Part shown: positions 1-8,605 of the stretch, piece by piece
Position numbering within the stretch: the stretch's first letter is position 1
Layout of the letters: every line of letters begins with the position of its first letter
DNA from: Eubacteriaceae bacterium ES3
Lineage (GTDB): Bacteria > Bacillota > Clostridia > Eubacteriales > Eubacteriaceae
NCBI GenBank assembly: GCA_030586155.1
Contig: CP130741.1
Coordinates: forward strand, 3,280,680-3,344,679
Reading direction: 5' to 3'
Length of the DNA: 64,000 nt
Position numbers and translations under genes: made by a program
The notes under the pieces: model-generated
What the model was told of the DNA's origin: nothing
What the model saw: the letters and a program-made list of their open reading frames with translations, nothing else
Databases searched by the model: none

Positions 1-3
1 AGT

Positions 4-1722
4 TTGATGCGTTCCAAAGTTGATGGAAAGAACCGGGTGACAACATGGAATGGCTATTTAGGCTTAGCTGAAATGTTAAAAGAATTGGAGAACAATCTTC
101 GTTCTGCCGCAGATAATCCTATTACCAGAGCGCAGCAAAGCATGATCGACAAGGGGCAATCATTCCTTAAATCATATGCCGGTTCGAATGGTCATTCGGT
201 CGACGCAACAGCAATCCGTATATTATTTAATGAAATAGAAACCTATTTAGCGAATGAGTCGAAACTATTAAAGGAAATAAATTACCCTGAAATCAGATTA
301 CTCGAGTCAAAGAATATTCATTTGATTGAGAAAATGAATAACTTCATTTTCCCATTAAGAGAAAAAGAAAATGACCTCAATGATATGAAGTTTTTTATTT
401 TTGGCGAGTCTGTCATTAATCATTTGCGCGAAAACAGCTATAAAACTAAATGGTTTATAAATAAGCATTTTAATAGCAGTACCTTTTTGAACCATGCGCC
501 ATCTGCCGCGAGCTACAAATCCATAAAGGCAATATTAGCTTCATTGGTTGAATCAATCGACCTTTATAATCACCTGCTTAAAAACCACCATCGGAACACT
601 ACCATCATCGCCTATCAACTGGGCATCAGATACGGCCTTGATTCAAAAAGGTTAGGCAATCTGATTATGGCAGCCTCAATTCATGACATCGGCGCTTTGT
701 CAGTTTCAGAACAGGAAAGACTCCTGTACATTGACGCTGTGGATACTGAGCCTCATGAAATACTTGGCGCGCAAATGCTCAGTGGTTTTAAACCCTTTAA
801 CAGCATTCGAAAAATTATTCGCCATCATCATATCACAATGACAGATATCGATTCAGAACGCTTCGCTTTAATAGACATCCCCTTTGAATGTTACCTCTTA
901 CATTTGGCCGACCGAATAGATGTCCTGTATAGCACCAACAAGGATGTGTATGACAAGAACGAAATGTTGAGTTTTCTGACAAACGAGGTTCATCAGCGAT
1001 TTGGCACAATCTTCAATCCAGCCCTGGTTAATGCCTTTGACAGCCTTATACTATCCGATCAGTTTTGGACTAACCTTGAACAGACCTCTTACTATGATCT
1101 CTTAATGTCAGCTGTTGAAGATGTTGTCGAAGCAACAGACGAAGAAGACATTGAGGGCTTAGCCAAAATATTTTCTCAGATTGTTGATGAAAAAAGTCCT
1201 TGGACCTATAAGCATTCAAAGCACGTCGGCCTTGTGGCATATAAACTGGGCGAACTGGCCGGGCTGGATGAAGAAACCTGTTTTCGGCTGAAGATCGCTG
1301 GTTATTTACATGATATTGGGAAAATTGCCGTCCCCAGCAAAATTTTAAACAAACCTGGCAAGCTCACCGATGAAGAAATGAGTGTCATGAGATCCCATGT
1401 CGAATTCAGCACAAAAATTTTATCAAAGGTTAGCGGCTTGAATGATATCGCCAAGTGGGCATCTTTCCACCATGAAAAGTATGATGGCACAGGCTATCCG
1501 CTGAATATGAACCAGCATTATTTTTCTAAAGAAATGGATGTTCTCGCTTTTGCCGATATATTTTCTGCCCTCTTTGAAGAGCGGCCATACCGAAAAGCCA
1601 TGAACAAGTACCAGATCATCGAAACTCTGGGCGACTTTGCCCCCGAACAATTGAACAAGGAGATTTATCTGTTAGTTATTGAACATTTTGATGAGCTGAG
1701 TCAACCTATAAATGACTTATGA
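4..1722 (+). CDS. Double HD-domain c-di-GMP phosphodiesterase (HD-GYP), possible degenerate hemerythrin-like N-terminus
   Basis: The C-terminal domain (about residues 400-550) carries HDIGK near 436-440 and HHEKYDGTGYP near 489-499, the metal site and signature of HD-GYP enzymes that hydrolyse cyclic di-GMP. A second HD domain (about 185-310; HD at 227-228, HHH at 274-276, D near 303) keeps metal ligands but has no GYP motif. Residues about 15-155 are helical, and a segment with an ESKLL...NYPE pattern resembles the second helix of bacteriohemerythrins. The expected iron-ligand histidines are replaced, so this is a tentative, degenerate match. The frame is already open at the window edge with TTG then ATG; no ribosome site can be seen, so the true start may lie upstream. 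The protein is cytoplasmic, with no membrane segment. The HD-GYP call is secure; the N-terminal call is inference. Confidence 0.9.
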   Translation: MMRSKVDGKNRVTTWNGYLGLAEMLKELENNLRSAADNPITRAQQSMIDKGQSFLKSYAGSNGHSVDATAIRILFNEIETYLANESKLLKEINYPEIRLLESKNIHLIEKMNNFIFPLREKENDLNDMKFFIFGESVINHLRENSYKTKWFINKHFNSSTFLNHAPSAASYKSIKAILASLVESIDLYNHLLKNHHRNTTIIAYQLGIRYGLDSKRLGNLIMAASIHDIGALSVSEQERLLYIDAVDTEPHEILGAQMLSGFKPFNSIRKIIRHHHITMTDIDSERFALIDIPFECYLLHLADRIDVLYSTNKDVYDKNEMLSFLTNEVHQRFGTIFNPALVNAFDSLILSDQFWTNLEQTSYYDLLMSAVEDVVEATDEEDIEGLAKIFSQIVDEKSPWTYKHSKHVGLVAYKLGELAGLDEETCFRLKIAGYLHDIGKIAVPSKILNKPGKLTDEEMSVMRSHVEFSTKILSKVSGLNDIAKWASFHHEKYDGTGYPLNMNQHYFSKEMDVLAFADIFSALFEERPYRKAMNKYQIIETLGDFAPEQLNKEIYLLVIEHFDELSQPINDL

Positions 1723-1775
1723 TGGAATTCTTTTGTTACTTAAAGTTTCCACAAATCTAAACTCTAATCGAAAAC

Positions 1776-1806
1776 GAAAAAAGAGAGCATTTCGCTCTCT
1801 TTTTTA
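1776..1806. terminator. Bidirectional rho-independent terminator
   Basis: A 7-bp stem AGAGAGC/GCTCTCT with a 5-nt loop is flanked by an A-run on the left and a T-run on the right. It can therefore stop both the HD-GYP gene and the convergent MoaD/AOR operon. Confidence 0.85.
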
Positions 1807-1816
1807 CGTTTCGCTA

Positions 1817-2065
1817 TTATCCACCGCAACAGACCGGTACAATCATCACCAGGTCAGAGTCTTTAAGCTTCATCCGAAAACCGCCATACAGTCCGGCATT
1901 TTCACCGTTGACCACCAGGTGGCTTTTTTTAGCCATCAGATAGGCTTCTTTTCCATGTTGTTGACGGATGACCTTTAACATTCCGCCAATCGTCCCGGCA
2001 TCTATGACTGCCTGCTCTCCTTTTGTCAGCTGTTTTAGCCGGCCTAAATATTTTACTCTTGCCAT
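1817..2065 (-). CDS. MoaD/ThiS-family sulfur-carrier-like protein
   Basis: This 82-residue beta-grasp-type protein ends in Cys-Cys-Gly-Gly. The C-terminal Gly-Gly is what MoaD/ThiS carriers use for adenylation and thiocarboxylation. The start ATG at 2065 comes one base after the stop of the AOR gene; longer in-frame starts would run inside AOR and are rejected. MoaD-like carriers are commonly encoded beside tungsten/molybdenum AORs and are thought to supply sulfur for pterin dithiolene formation (family knowledge). It is the last gene of the polyferredoxin-AOR-carrier operon and ends at the bidirectional terminator. Confidence 0.82.
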   Translation of the reverse strand: MARVKYLGRLKQLTKGEQAVIDAGTIGGMLKVIRQQHGKEAYLMAKKSHLVVNGENAGLYGGFRMKLKDSDLVMIVPVCCGG

Positions 2066-2066
2066 C

Positions 2067-3950
2067 TTAAACCCCCAGCTGTTGACGTTTTTTAGTCGTC
2101 GGAACGCCATTGTCATCCCATCCGCGAACCCGATAATAGACTGGCAACATGGCTTTAAGATTAACAACCGTGTCTTCTCTTCCAGCAATCTGAGGCGTTT
2201 TAGTCATTCGATCCGGTAAACTGTCATCTGCCCCGGTCAAGCCTTCCCGCAGATTATAAAGTCTTTCAATATTATAGCCCCGCTCGCCAATATGCAAGAA
2301 TAAACCACTGGTCATTTTCATTCCCGTTGCATAGGCAATGGCTTTACAATGGGGGAACAAGAACATTGAATTGATTGGCAGACCGCCTGGTGTAATTTTC
2401 CCAAGTTTTCCCAAGATTCCTCGAGCACCCAGTAAAGCAGATCCGGCAAATCGGTTGAGGCCACTGGCCGGACCAGAATTGAAAAGAAAAGCAGGAACCA
2501 TACTTTGAAGGGTAAACAGACAGAAGCCTGCTGCCGATGCCGCTTCCATCCCATTTTGCAGCATCACCGTCAGTTCCGGCTTACCTTTAGGTGTCTGGGC
2601 ATCCATTCCAACAACACCCACTGACTCCATCAGGGCCAGGTATCCGCCATTTAAATGACAGCCGCCACGGTTAGAGGTTGCGTAACCCAAACCCATACCA
2701 GTAGACCGCCGTGGTTCGTATGCCGCCAGTTCCAGGCCTTTGGCGTGAATGGCAAATTCTTTACCACCGTATTTTTCACTCAGCACTTTACTGCCTTCAG
2801 CCAGTTCAGCATAAATGCCTTCTTTATTCGCTATTTTTTCAATCACTTCAAGAATATTATCAGTGTTCCCAAAAGACAAACCGAAATCTTTAATCCCTTT
2901 TTCCTGAAGCTCCATGGCAAACGCCAGTGTCCCACCCAGGGAGATCGTATCCATACCCAAGAGGTCAGCATGATAATTAACAGTGTTGATAAATTCCAGA
3001 TTATTGTTGCCAATATTCGAACCAAATAAGCCTAACGTTTCAAATTCTGGTCCTTTAACTTCTTTATCACGAACCATAACCCGCCGTTCACACCGGATCG
3101 GACAGCTGACACAACCGCCATTGCGGGTCAATAAAGTTTCAGTCAGGGTTTCACCACAAAAATCTTCTGCCTTTTCAAAAACCCCATTGCTAAAATTTCG
3201 GGTTGGTAAAGCGTGCGAAGCATTTGCCTTGTTGACCAATCCACCACTGCCATAGCTGGGCAGTGCATGACCGGTCATCGGATGTTTCTTTAAAAATCTG
3301 ACCCATTTTTTGACATAATCATTAAATTTCTGGGGGTTGGCTACTTCGGTTTTTTGAGTTCCGTAAGCGACAATCGCTTTAATCTTCTTGGCCCCCAATA
3401 CAGCCCCGGCCCCACAACGACCGGCCACACGCTCACCAGATACTGCGCAGGCATAGCGGACCAGATTTTCCCCAGCTGGTCCAATAACCAGTTTACCATA
3501 GGTCTTAGGAAATTTTTCCTGAACTTCTTCCGAATCCAGTCCCCAAAGCTCTGGAGTTTTTTTAATCGCAATTTGGCCATCAATCACTTCAATGGTAACC
3601 GGTTCCTCGGCGCAACCAGTGATAATCAGACCATCAAAACCCGAGCGCTTAAGCATGACCCCGAACTGGCCCCCGCAGTTGGAGGAAGCAATCCCTCCTG
3701 TCAGCACATTTTTAAAGGTCATATTAAAACGGCTTGACGAAGGTGCTCCAGAACCGTTTAGAGGCCCGGTATTGACAATCACCATACTTTCAGGTGAAAA
3801 AACATCCAGTTTAGCCGGTGTTAAATCGGTTAACAGTTTTGCCCCCATAATTTTCCCACCCAGACACTCTTTAAAAAGCTTTTCGCTGATCGGATATGGG
3901 GTCACGCTATTGTCACTTAAATTGATGATTGCATACTTTGGCAGATTCAT
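2067..3950 (-). CDS. Aldehyde:ferredoxin oxidoreductase (tungsten/molybdenum pterin)
   Basis: This 627-residue AOR-family protein interconverts aldehydes and carboxylic acids using ferredoxin. Its N-terminal domain has the GGKIMGAKLL, NTGPLNGSGAPSSSRFN and GPAGEN-type segments of the bis-pterin domain. The [4Fe-4S] ligands appear as C-x2-C-x3-C near residue 290 (GGCVSCPIRCER), with a further Cys in the C-terminal third. I chose the ATG at 3950 because a GGAGGAG site lies just upstream and the ATG overlaps the polyferredoxin stop (ATGA). Length matches the roughly 600-620-residue family. In acetogens such enzymes let acids be reduced with ferredoxin (established); the substrate here is unknown. 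It is cytoplasmic and co-transcribed with the polyferredoxin and the MoaD-like carrier. Confidence 0.93.
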   Translation of the reverse strand: MNLPKYAIINLSDNSVTPYPISEKLFKECLGGKIMGAKLLTDLTPAKLDVFSPESMVIVNTGPLNGSGAPSSSRFNMTFKNVLTGGIASSNCGGQFGVMLKRSGFDGLIITGCAEEPVTIEVIDGQIAIKKTPELWGLDSEEVQEKFPKTYGKLVIGPAGENLVRYACAVSGERVAGRCGAGAVLGAKKIKAIVAYGTQKTEVANPQKFNDYVKKWVRFLKKHPMTGHALPSYGSGGLVNKANASHALPTRNFSNGVFEKAEDFCGETLTETLLTRNGGCVSCPIRCERRVMVRDKEVKGPEFETLGLFGSNIGNNNLEFINTVNYHADLLGMDTISLGGTLAFAMELQEKGIKDFGLSFGNTDNILEVIEKIANKEGIYAELAEGSKVLSEKYGGKEFAIHAKGLELAAYEPRRSTGMGLGYATSNRGGCHLNGGYLALMESVGVVGMDAQTPKGKPELTVMLQNGMEAASAAGFCLFTLQSMVPAFLFNSGPASGLNRFAGSALLGARGILGKLGKITPGGLPINSMFLFPHCKAIAYATGMKMTSGLFLHIGERGYNIERLYNLREGLTGADDSLPDRMTKTPQIAGREDTVVNLKAMLPVYYRVRGWDDNGVPTTKKRQQLGV

Positions 3951-4372
3951 ACACTTGCTCCTCCTGTCATGGTAATGGCCTGCAGTGGACAAATATCCTC
4001 GCACATTCCACATCCCACACATTTTTTCTCATCTTCCAGACAGGCGAATACATCAATATCTCCTGTAAATTGAGGCTTTGATATTGCCAGACAATCAAAC
4101 GAACAAATATCCACGCACATCGAACAGGCACTGCATGAATTTTTCTGAATTAACGGTTTTTTCCAGTCTTGTTTTGCCACCTTTTTCAAAATCTGATTAT
4201 TTTGATCTGAAACTGCGTTCTTTGGACAAACCTTGCCGCATACCCCGCAATCGACACATCTGATCTGATTAATGCGATGTATTTCTTTTTTCTCGCCATC
4301 AATCGCATTAACCGGGCATTTTGTTTTACATGCTCCGCAGCCGATGCATGCTTCACTGATACTATGAGCCAT
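3947..4372 (-). CDS. Four-cluster polyferredoxin, electron partner of AOR
   Basis: The 141 residues contain four C-x2-C-x2-C-x3-C sets: CIGCGACKTKCP near the N-terminus, CVDCGVCGKVCP, CSACSMCVDIC and CVGCGMCEDICP near the C-terminus. Four [4Fe-4S] clusters are therefore expected. It is the first gene of the AOR operon and its stop overlaps the AOR start by 4 nt, so translational coupling and a direct electron-transfer partnership are likely (inference from context). No membrane segment is present. A cytoplasmic HycB/CooF-like electron-transfer subunit is the closest description. Confidence 0.9.
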   Translation of the reverse strand: MAHSISEACIGCGACKTKCPVNAIDGEKKEIHRINQIRCVDCGVCGKVCPKNAVSDQNNQILKKVAKQDWKKPLIQKNSCSACSMCVDICSFDCLAISKPQFTGDIDVFACLEDEKKCVGCGMCEDICPLQAITMTGGASV

Positions 4373-4420
4373 TTTATTACTCCATTTCCATATAAAATCT
4401 GTTACTCATCTAAAAAACAC

Positions 4421-4486
4421 ACTTGTTATGATAACGTTGTTATTTTATTCTTTTGCTATTATATAATGTAATCGGTTATCAGTCAA
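4421..4486 (-). promoter_or_regulatory. Promoter and palindromic operator of the AOR operon
   Basis: On the minus strand TTGACT (4481-4486) and TATAAT (4458-4463) are separated by exactly 17 bp. Just downstream, in the expected 5' leader, 4421-4440 reads AC-N3-GTTAT-N-ATAAC-N3-GT, an imperfect palindrome with a perfect 11-bp core at 4425-4435. This is a good repressor site, possibly for the TetR encoded upstream (inference). Confidence 0.75.
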
Positions 4487-4619
4487 ATACTTTTCCCTAA
4501 ATCTTAAGCTTTTTGCAAAAAAATAACAGCTACCGTATCTGGACAATAAAAGCCTTTCAAACTTTTCCTTACCAGACAACTGCAGCTGCCACACTATTGA
4601 TTTCTTATTTGGACTGGAA

Positions 4620-5264
4620 TTATTTTACCACCGACAAATCAGCTTTTAAGAAAACAGCCATTTTGTCGATTACCAGTTCACTAAGGGTTTCAAATGCGAT
4701 ATCAATTTCGCGCAGATTATTACTATGTTCCAGATTAATTATCCCGTGGAGCAGGGCAAAAAAGGACACAATATCGTACTCATTTGCTTCAACCCCCTGA
4801 TAATCGGCAAGTTCACTGACGCACTTGCTCCAGAACTCGTAAAAGTGAATCCCTACCTCTTTCTCACGTTCAGCGATTTCTTCAAGTTCGCTTCCAACAT
4901 AATCCAGCCTACGCGGCGTTCTTGCACTTAGCATAATTTCATAATAATTGGCATTTTCAGTAGCGAAATGAATAAAAGCACGACATACTTTTTTAAACCG
5001 ATCCAGCGGATTGCTACCTTCACAATAGGCATCTTTAATCTCCTGATGAAGTAAAGCAAATCCATATTCAACTATATTAAAGTAAATTTCTTCTTTATTG
5101 GTAAAATAATAATAAATCTTAGTCGCAGAAATGCCACAACGGGACGCAACCAATCGCATCGTGAGATTATTGTAACCTTGTTCCGAAATTATATTAAGGG
5201 CTACTTTTAATATTTTTTTCTTTTCGATTTCAATCTCTTCTGGGGTTTTCGGTTTTGGCGGCAT
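4620..5264 (-). CDS. TetR-family transcriptional regulator
   Basis: This 214-residue protein has an N-terminal TetR helix-turn-helix at about residues 18-62 (ALNIISEQGYNNLTMRLVAS followed by GISATKIYYYFTNKEE). Its ligand-binding domain is all-helical and unassigned. The start has AAGGAGA seven bases upstream. It sits upstream of and on the same strand as the AOR operon, which has its own promoter, so it may control that operon, itself or both. Its own promoter carries a CTTAGT/ACTAAG inverted repeat, which argues for autorepression. The ligand cannot be inferred. Confidence 0.9.
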   Translation of the reverse strand: MPPKPKTPEEIEIEKKKILKVALNIISEQGYNNLTMRLVASRCGISATKIYYYFTNKEEIYFNIVEYGFALLHQEIKDAYCEGSNPLDRFKKVCRAFIHFATENANYYEIMLSARTPRRLDYVGSELEEIAEREKEVGIHFYEFWSKCVSELADYQGVEANEYDIVSFFALLHGIINLEHSNNLREIDIAFETLSELVIDKMAVFLKADLSVVK

Positions 5265-5292
5265 AATAATTCTCCTTTTGCTCTAATTGTAA

Positions 5293-5330
5293 CTTAGTTC
5301 TAGTATAAACACTAAGCTAATTATTGTCAA
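5293..5330 (-). promoter_or_regulatory. Promoter and operator of the TetR gene
   Basis: Minus-strand TTGACA (5325-5330), a 17-bp spacer and TATACT (5302-5307). The -10 lies between CTTAGT (5293-5298) and ACTAAG (5311-5316), an inverted repeat with a 12-bp centre typical of TetR-family operators. Bound repressor would occlude the -10. Confidence 0.75.
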
Positions 5331-5414
5331 CTTATGAGAAAGTAGAATTTGGATTTTTAGAGAAATATTATCAACGATTTATGTGCAATTGTCACAGAAG
5401 AATTTTTCGGTCTG

Positions 5415-5450
5415 TGCTATAATTAAAAAAATATACATACGAAAAAGGAG
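5415..5450 (+). promoter_or_regulatory. Extended -10 promoter and ribosome site of the Cys-rich gene
   Basis: TG-C-TATAAT (TATAAT at 5418-5423) has no convincing -35. It is followed by AAAAAGGAG ending at 5450, six bases before the ATG at 5457. The leader is about 25 nt. Confidence 0.6.
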
Positions 5451-5456
5451 ACTTAT

Positions 5457-5771
5457 ATGGCAAAAGCAACAATTCAAAGTGGAGTTTGTGGTTTCAAAAC
5501 AGAAGTAACCGCCCAAAAAACGGACGGCTTTGATGTTAAACTGGACATCGTATCCGAATGTCCGGCCTTTAAAGATTTATCAGATCAGTTAGGTGAAGTA
5601 GACGGCATGACATGCATTATGGATAAAATTGGCGAAGGCCCAGTTTATGAAGCCTGTCGCATTAATTGCAAACACAGTGCCTGCCCAGTTCCAATGGGCA
5701 TTTTAAAAGCGGTGGAAGTAGAAGCCGGCCTGGCTCTGCCGAAAGATGTAACGGTCAATATTACAAAATAA
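5457..5771 (+). CDS. Small cysteine-rich conserved protein (DUF6951-like)
   Basis: The 104 residues include six cysteines: VCGF near the start, ECPAF, TCIM, and a C-terminal cluster EACRINCKHSACPVP. The last is a C-x3-C-x4-C spacing suited to metal or Fe-S binding. No signal peptide or membrane segment is present. It resembles a small family I recall from anaerobic Firmicutes as an unnamed DUF; the family name is tentative and no function is known to me. It is monocistronic, with its own extended -10 promoter and a strong hairpin terminator. Codon use and ribosome site look like a well-expressed gene. Confidence 0.75.
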   Translation: MAKATIQSGVCGFKTEVTAQKTDGFDVKLDIVSECPAFKDLSDQLGEVDGMTCIMDKIGEGPVYEACRINCKHSACPVPMGILKAVEVEAGLALPKDVTVNITK

Positions 5772-5782
5772 TTTTTTAATCC

Positions 5783-5830
5783 AAAAGCGAATCAATCGTT
5801 CAGGACTTTCAGACCGATTGATTCGCTTTT
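5783..5830 (+). terminator. Strong hairpin terminator
   Basis: Perfect 16-bp arms (5783-5798 and 5815-5830), ending AAAA on the left and TTTT on the right, with a 16-nt loop. It follows the Cys-rich gene by 11 bases. Confidence 0.8.
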
Positions 5831-5964
5831 GTCCCCTTTATAAATCTTCAAAATCAGACAGCACACTTATCTAGCAATTTAAAAACTGTTCCGATAACAA
5901 AGACTTGGCAATCTGGATTTTTAAAGCATTATTCTAAAAGTATTCTCATAAAGAAATCTCAGAA

Positions 5965-6555
5965 CTATTGCAGATATTTTGACAATTCCTTTTGGACACC
6001 ATTGGTAGTAACTGAAAGCAGCAGCTTTATAAACTTTTCTTTTGGAATAACCTTTTTTTCCGCATACCACCTGCTGATCGTCGAAAGCATGGCTGCACTC
6101 TGATATTCCATCAGATAGCGAACCTCTATCACCTCTTCATCACTTAAATCCTTATATATCGATAAAACCACCGGTGTCAGTTTTTTAAGCAGTTTATTGC
6201 GAAAGAGCGGGTCCCCCTGTTCCCCTAAAAGAATCGGTAAATACTTGCTGTTTTTTTCAAATAATGTTAAGACTGAGTTTAACAGTACCTCCCCAATGGA
6301 GGCCCTATTTTGAATGATTTGCTCCAGTATCAGTTCTTTAAAATCTTCTGTACTCACCGTCCGTTCCTCAATTTCTTCCAGCACTTCATAAACATCTTTA
6401 AAATAGTCATAGAAAGTAGACCGGTTATAGCCGGATAGAAGACAAATTTCTTTAACAGTAATTTTTTCAATCCTCTTGTGACAATACAGACTCCAGAATG
6501 CTTCAATTATTTTCTCTTTTGTTGCCCATGCCTTTGGTGACAGCTTTTTTTCCAT
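5965..6555 (-). CDS. TetR-family regulator of the adjacent ABC exporter
   Basis: This 196-residue protein has an N-terminal helix-turn-helix (about residues 12-55; ITVKEICLLSGYNRSTFYDYF). Its C-terminal region resembles the TetR C-terminal domains of Firmicute multidrug regulators. It is divergent from the ABC-2 exporter genes that start at 6708. Between them a CCGACA-N13-TGTCGG inverted repeat overlaps the exporter -35. Local control of the exporter is the natural reading (inference). A GAGGAT ribosome site precedes the ATG. Confidence 0.88.
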   Translation of the reverse strand: MEKKLSPKAWATKEKIIEAFWSLYCHKRIEKITVKEICLLSGYNRSTFYDYFKDVYEVLEEIEERTVSTEDFKELILEQIIQNRASIGEVLLNSVLTLFEKNSKYLPILLGEQGDPLFRNKLLKKLTPVVLSIYKDLSDEEVIEVRYLMEYQSAAMLSTISRWYAEKKVIPKEKFIKLLLSVTTNGVQKELSKYLQ

Positions 6556-6624
6556 AGTATCCTCATCTTATTCATTACTTGATGATTTTATTATAGGTCC
6601 TAGCTGAATTTTTCACAAGAAAAT

Positions 6625-6678
6625 CCGACAGATCAGGGCAAGTTGTCGGTTGCAATTAAAAACCCTACTGCATAAAAT
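6625..6678 (+). promoter_or_regulatory. Exporter promoter with TetR-type operator
   Basis: TTGCAA (6650-6655), a 17-bp spacer and TAAAAT (6673-6678). An inverted repeat, CCGACA at 6625-6630 and TGTCGG at 6644-6649, abuts the -35. The ribosome site AAGGAGG is at about 6696-6702. Confidence 0.65.
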
Positions 6679-6707
6679 AATGATAGAAAAACTTTAAGGA
6701 GGCAAGT

Positions 6708-7433
6708 ATGCAAATAAAGGTCCATACTATCGAAAAATCATTTAAAAAACAAAAAGTCCTTCAAAATATTGACTTCACTATCGAAAGCGGTCATATCTTC
6801 TGCCTGCTGGGAGCATCGGGATCGGGAAAAACGACTCTATTAAGAATTATTATGGGAGCTTTAAAAGCCGATTCCGGCAACGTAACTATTGGTGAGTTGA
6901 GCGTTCCTGACAGAAGTCTTTTATCCACTATCGGTTATATGCCCCAAAACGATGCCCTATATGACGAACTGACTGTCTGGGAAAATCTCCGTTTCTTCGC
7001 CGGTCTTCATAAAATCAAACGGTCAGATTTTATGAAAGCAGCTCAGTCCCTGCTTGAAATCACAGAAATGACCGAGTTCCGGGATAAGCTGATCCGTGAT
7101 TGTTCCGGTGGGATGAAAAAACGGGCATCACTGATGGTCGCTCTCCTCCACCAGCCAAAACTGCTCCTTCTTGATGAGCCCACAGTGGGAGTCGATCCGG
7201 TCCTTCGACGAAAGATCTGGAATCATTTAAAAAGTCTGAAAGCGAATGGCGCTACAATTGTGGTCACGACCCATGTTATGGATGAGGTCTATCAGTGTGA
7301 TAATGCCGGCTTGATTCGCAACGGCCAGATTGTTGCCCTGGATACCGTCGACAACCTGATCGCTTCTACTAAAAACAGCAATATTGAAGAACTTTTCTTT
7401 ACCACTTTATCAGAAAGCGAGGCCTTATCATGA
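6708..7433 (+). CDS. ABC-2 type exporter, ATP-binding protein
   Basis: In 241 residues all ABC motifs are present: Walker A GASGSGKTT near 38-46, signature CSGGMKKRASL near 137, Walker B LLLLDEP near 155-161, and the H-loop His in VVTTHVMDE. It would energise the membrane protein encoded next, whose start overlaps this stop by four bases (ATGA). The pair forms a DrrAB-like drug or lipid exporter; the substrate is unknown. It is divergent from a TetR gene and likely de-repressed by the exported compound. Confidence 0.93.
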   Translation: MQIKVHTIEKSFKKQKVLQNIDFTIESGHIFCLLGASGSGKTTLLRIIMGALKADSGNVTIGELSVPDRSLLSTIGYMPQNDALYDELTVWENLRFFAGLHKIKRSDFMKAAQSLLEITEMTEFRDKLIRDCSGGMKKRASLMVALLHQPKLLLLDEPTVGVDPVLRRKIWNHLKSLKANGATIVVTTHVMDEVYQCDNAGLIRNGQIVALDTVDNLIASTKNSNIEELFFTTLSESEALS

Positions 7434-8443
7434 GCAGTATAATTAAACGAATATTAACCCAGATGAAAAACGATAAACGTTCAGTCGGCCTGCTTTTGTT
7501 TGCCCCCCTGCTGGTCATCACCTTATTGTACTTCATTCTGGATGACTCCTCTTATATCCCCCAGATTGCCGTTTTTGATATTAGTGACGCACTGATAACC
7601 GAACTTGCTCAAGATGCCGATCTAATTACTCTGAAAGAACTTCCAGAAAACGACAATTATCTGGAGGAAAATAACATCGATGCCCTTTTCTATACCGATG
7701 CCAATAGTCTTAATTTATTAATGTTGGAACAAAATTCTAAGTCTGCCGCGGCCCTTAAAGCCATTACTGATGCCAGTCAGGCCCTGCAAAAGAATTCTCC
7801 AAATCAGATTGACATCAGCTACGTCTACGAAACTGACAGCGGAAACCTTTTAGATTCCATGTCCTATGTAATTCTTGGTGTAATCTCTTTCTTCTTTGTC
7901 TTCATCCTTTCTGGGATGTCTTTTGTCCGGGAACGATTTGGCCAGACCCTGGAAAGAATGCTGATGACACCTATCAGCCGAATTGATATTATTGGAGGTT
8001 ATACCCTGGGCTACGGGATCCTGGCGGCAGTCCAAAGCGTCGTTATTATTCTGTATTCGTCTTACGTACTGACTATCCATAACCAGGGTTCTGTGGCTCT
8101 AAGTATTCTGGTTATGATCCTGATGGCTTTCTCCGCTGTATCCGTAGGCGCTTTGGTTTCAATTTTTTCCAATAACGAATTACAGCTGGTTCAGTTTATT
8201 CCGGTGGTGGTCATCCCTCAGATCTTCTTCTCAGGCCTGATCCCAATTGACACCATCCCCTTTGGGCTGGGTAATCTCTGCTATATCACCCCTATCTATT
8301 ACGGTTGTACCGCCCTGCAGAAAATTATGATTCAGGGCAAGGGGTTTTTTGAGATCTGGCCCTGGTTGTTAGGTTCATTTATTTATATTGTCGTTTTATT
8401 TACCGTCAATGTTATCGCACTTAAAAAATACCGGAGTATCTAG
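7430..8443 (+). CDS. ABC-2 type exporter, membrane permease
   Basis: This 337-residue protein has one N-terminal membrane helix (about 18-38), a large extracytoplasmic loop (about 40-145), then five hydrophobic helices (about 148-335). That is the YhgE/ABC2_membrane_3 layout. The cytoplasmic coupling motif region RERFGQTLERMLMTPISR follows the second helix, as in the family. It is translationally coupled to the ATPase. No terminator is obvious before the aldolase promoter, which begins about 65 bases downstream. Confidence 0.9.
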   Translation: MSSIIKRILTQMKNDKRSVGLLLFAPLLVITLLYFILDDSSYIPQIAVFDISDALITELAQDADLITLKELPENDNYLEENNIDALFYTDANSLNLLMLEQNSKSAAALKAITDASQALQKNSPNQIDISYVYETDSGNLLDSMSYVILGVISFFFVFILSGMSFVRERFGQTLERMLMTPISRIDIIGGYTLGYGILAAVQSVVIILYSSYVLTIHNQGSVALSILVMILMAFSAVSVGALVSIFSNNELQLVQFIPVVVIPQIFFSGLIPIDTIPFGLGNLCYITPIYYGCTALQKIMIQGKGFFEIWPWLLGSFIYIVVLFTVNVIALKKYRSI

Positions 8444-8507
8444 ACCAAGCCTTTTACAGATAAAAATGATTTGCGTTTTTCCACACCAAATTATAGACGC
8501 GCCTTTT

Positions 8508-8536
8508 TTAACAATGGCCTCTATCTGTGCTATAAT
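8508..8536 (+). promoter_or_regulatory. Promoter of the class II aldolase gene
   Basis: TTAACA (8508-8513), a 17-bp spacer and TATAAT (8531-8536) with an upstream TG, so also an extended -10. The leader is about 65 nt and ends with AAGGAGG at 8594-8600. Confidence 0.65.
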
Positions 8537-8605
8537 GGCAAAAAGATATTTAGTAGCCATAATCCAGTTTGCTATACTGAAAACCCAGGCTCTAAGGAGG
8601 AAAAA

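Noticed and set aside
8388-8605. N-terminal extension of the aldolase gene and overlapping frame from 8388
   Set aside because: Both run through the aldolase promoter, and the ribosome site fits only the ATG at 8606.
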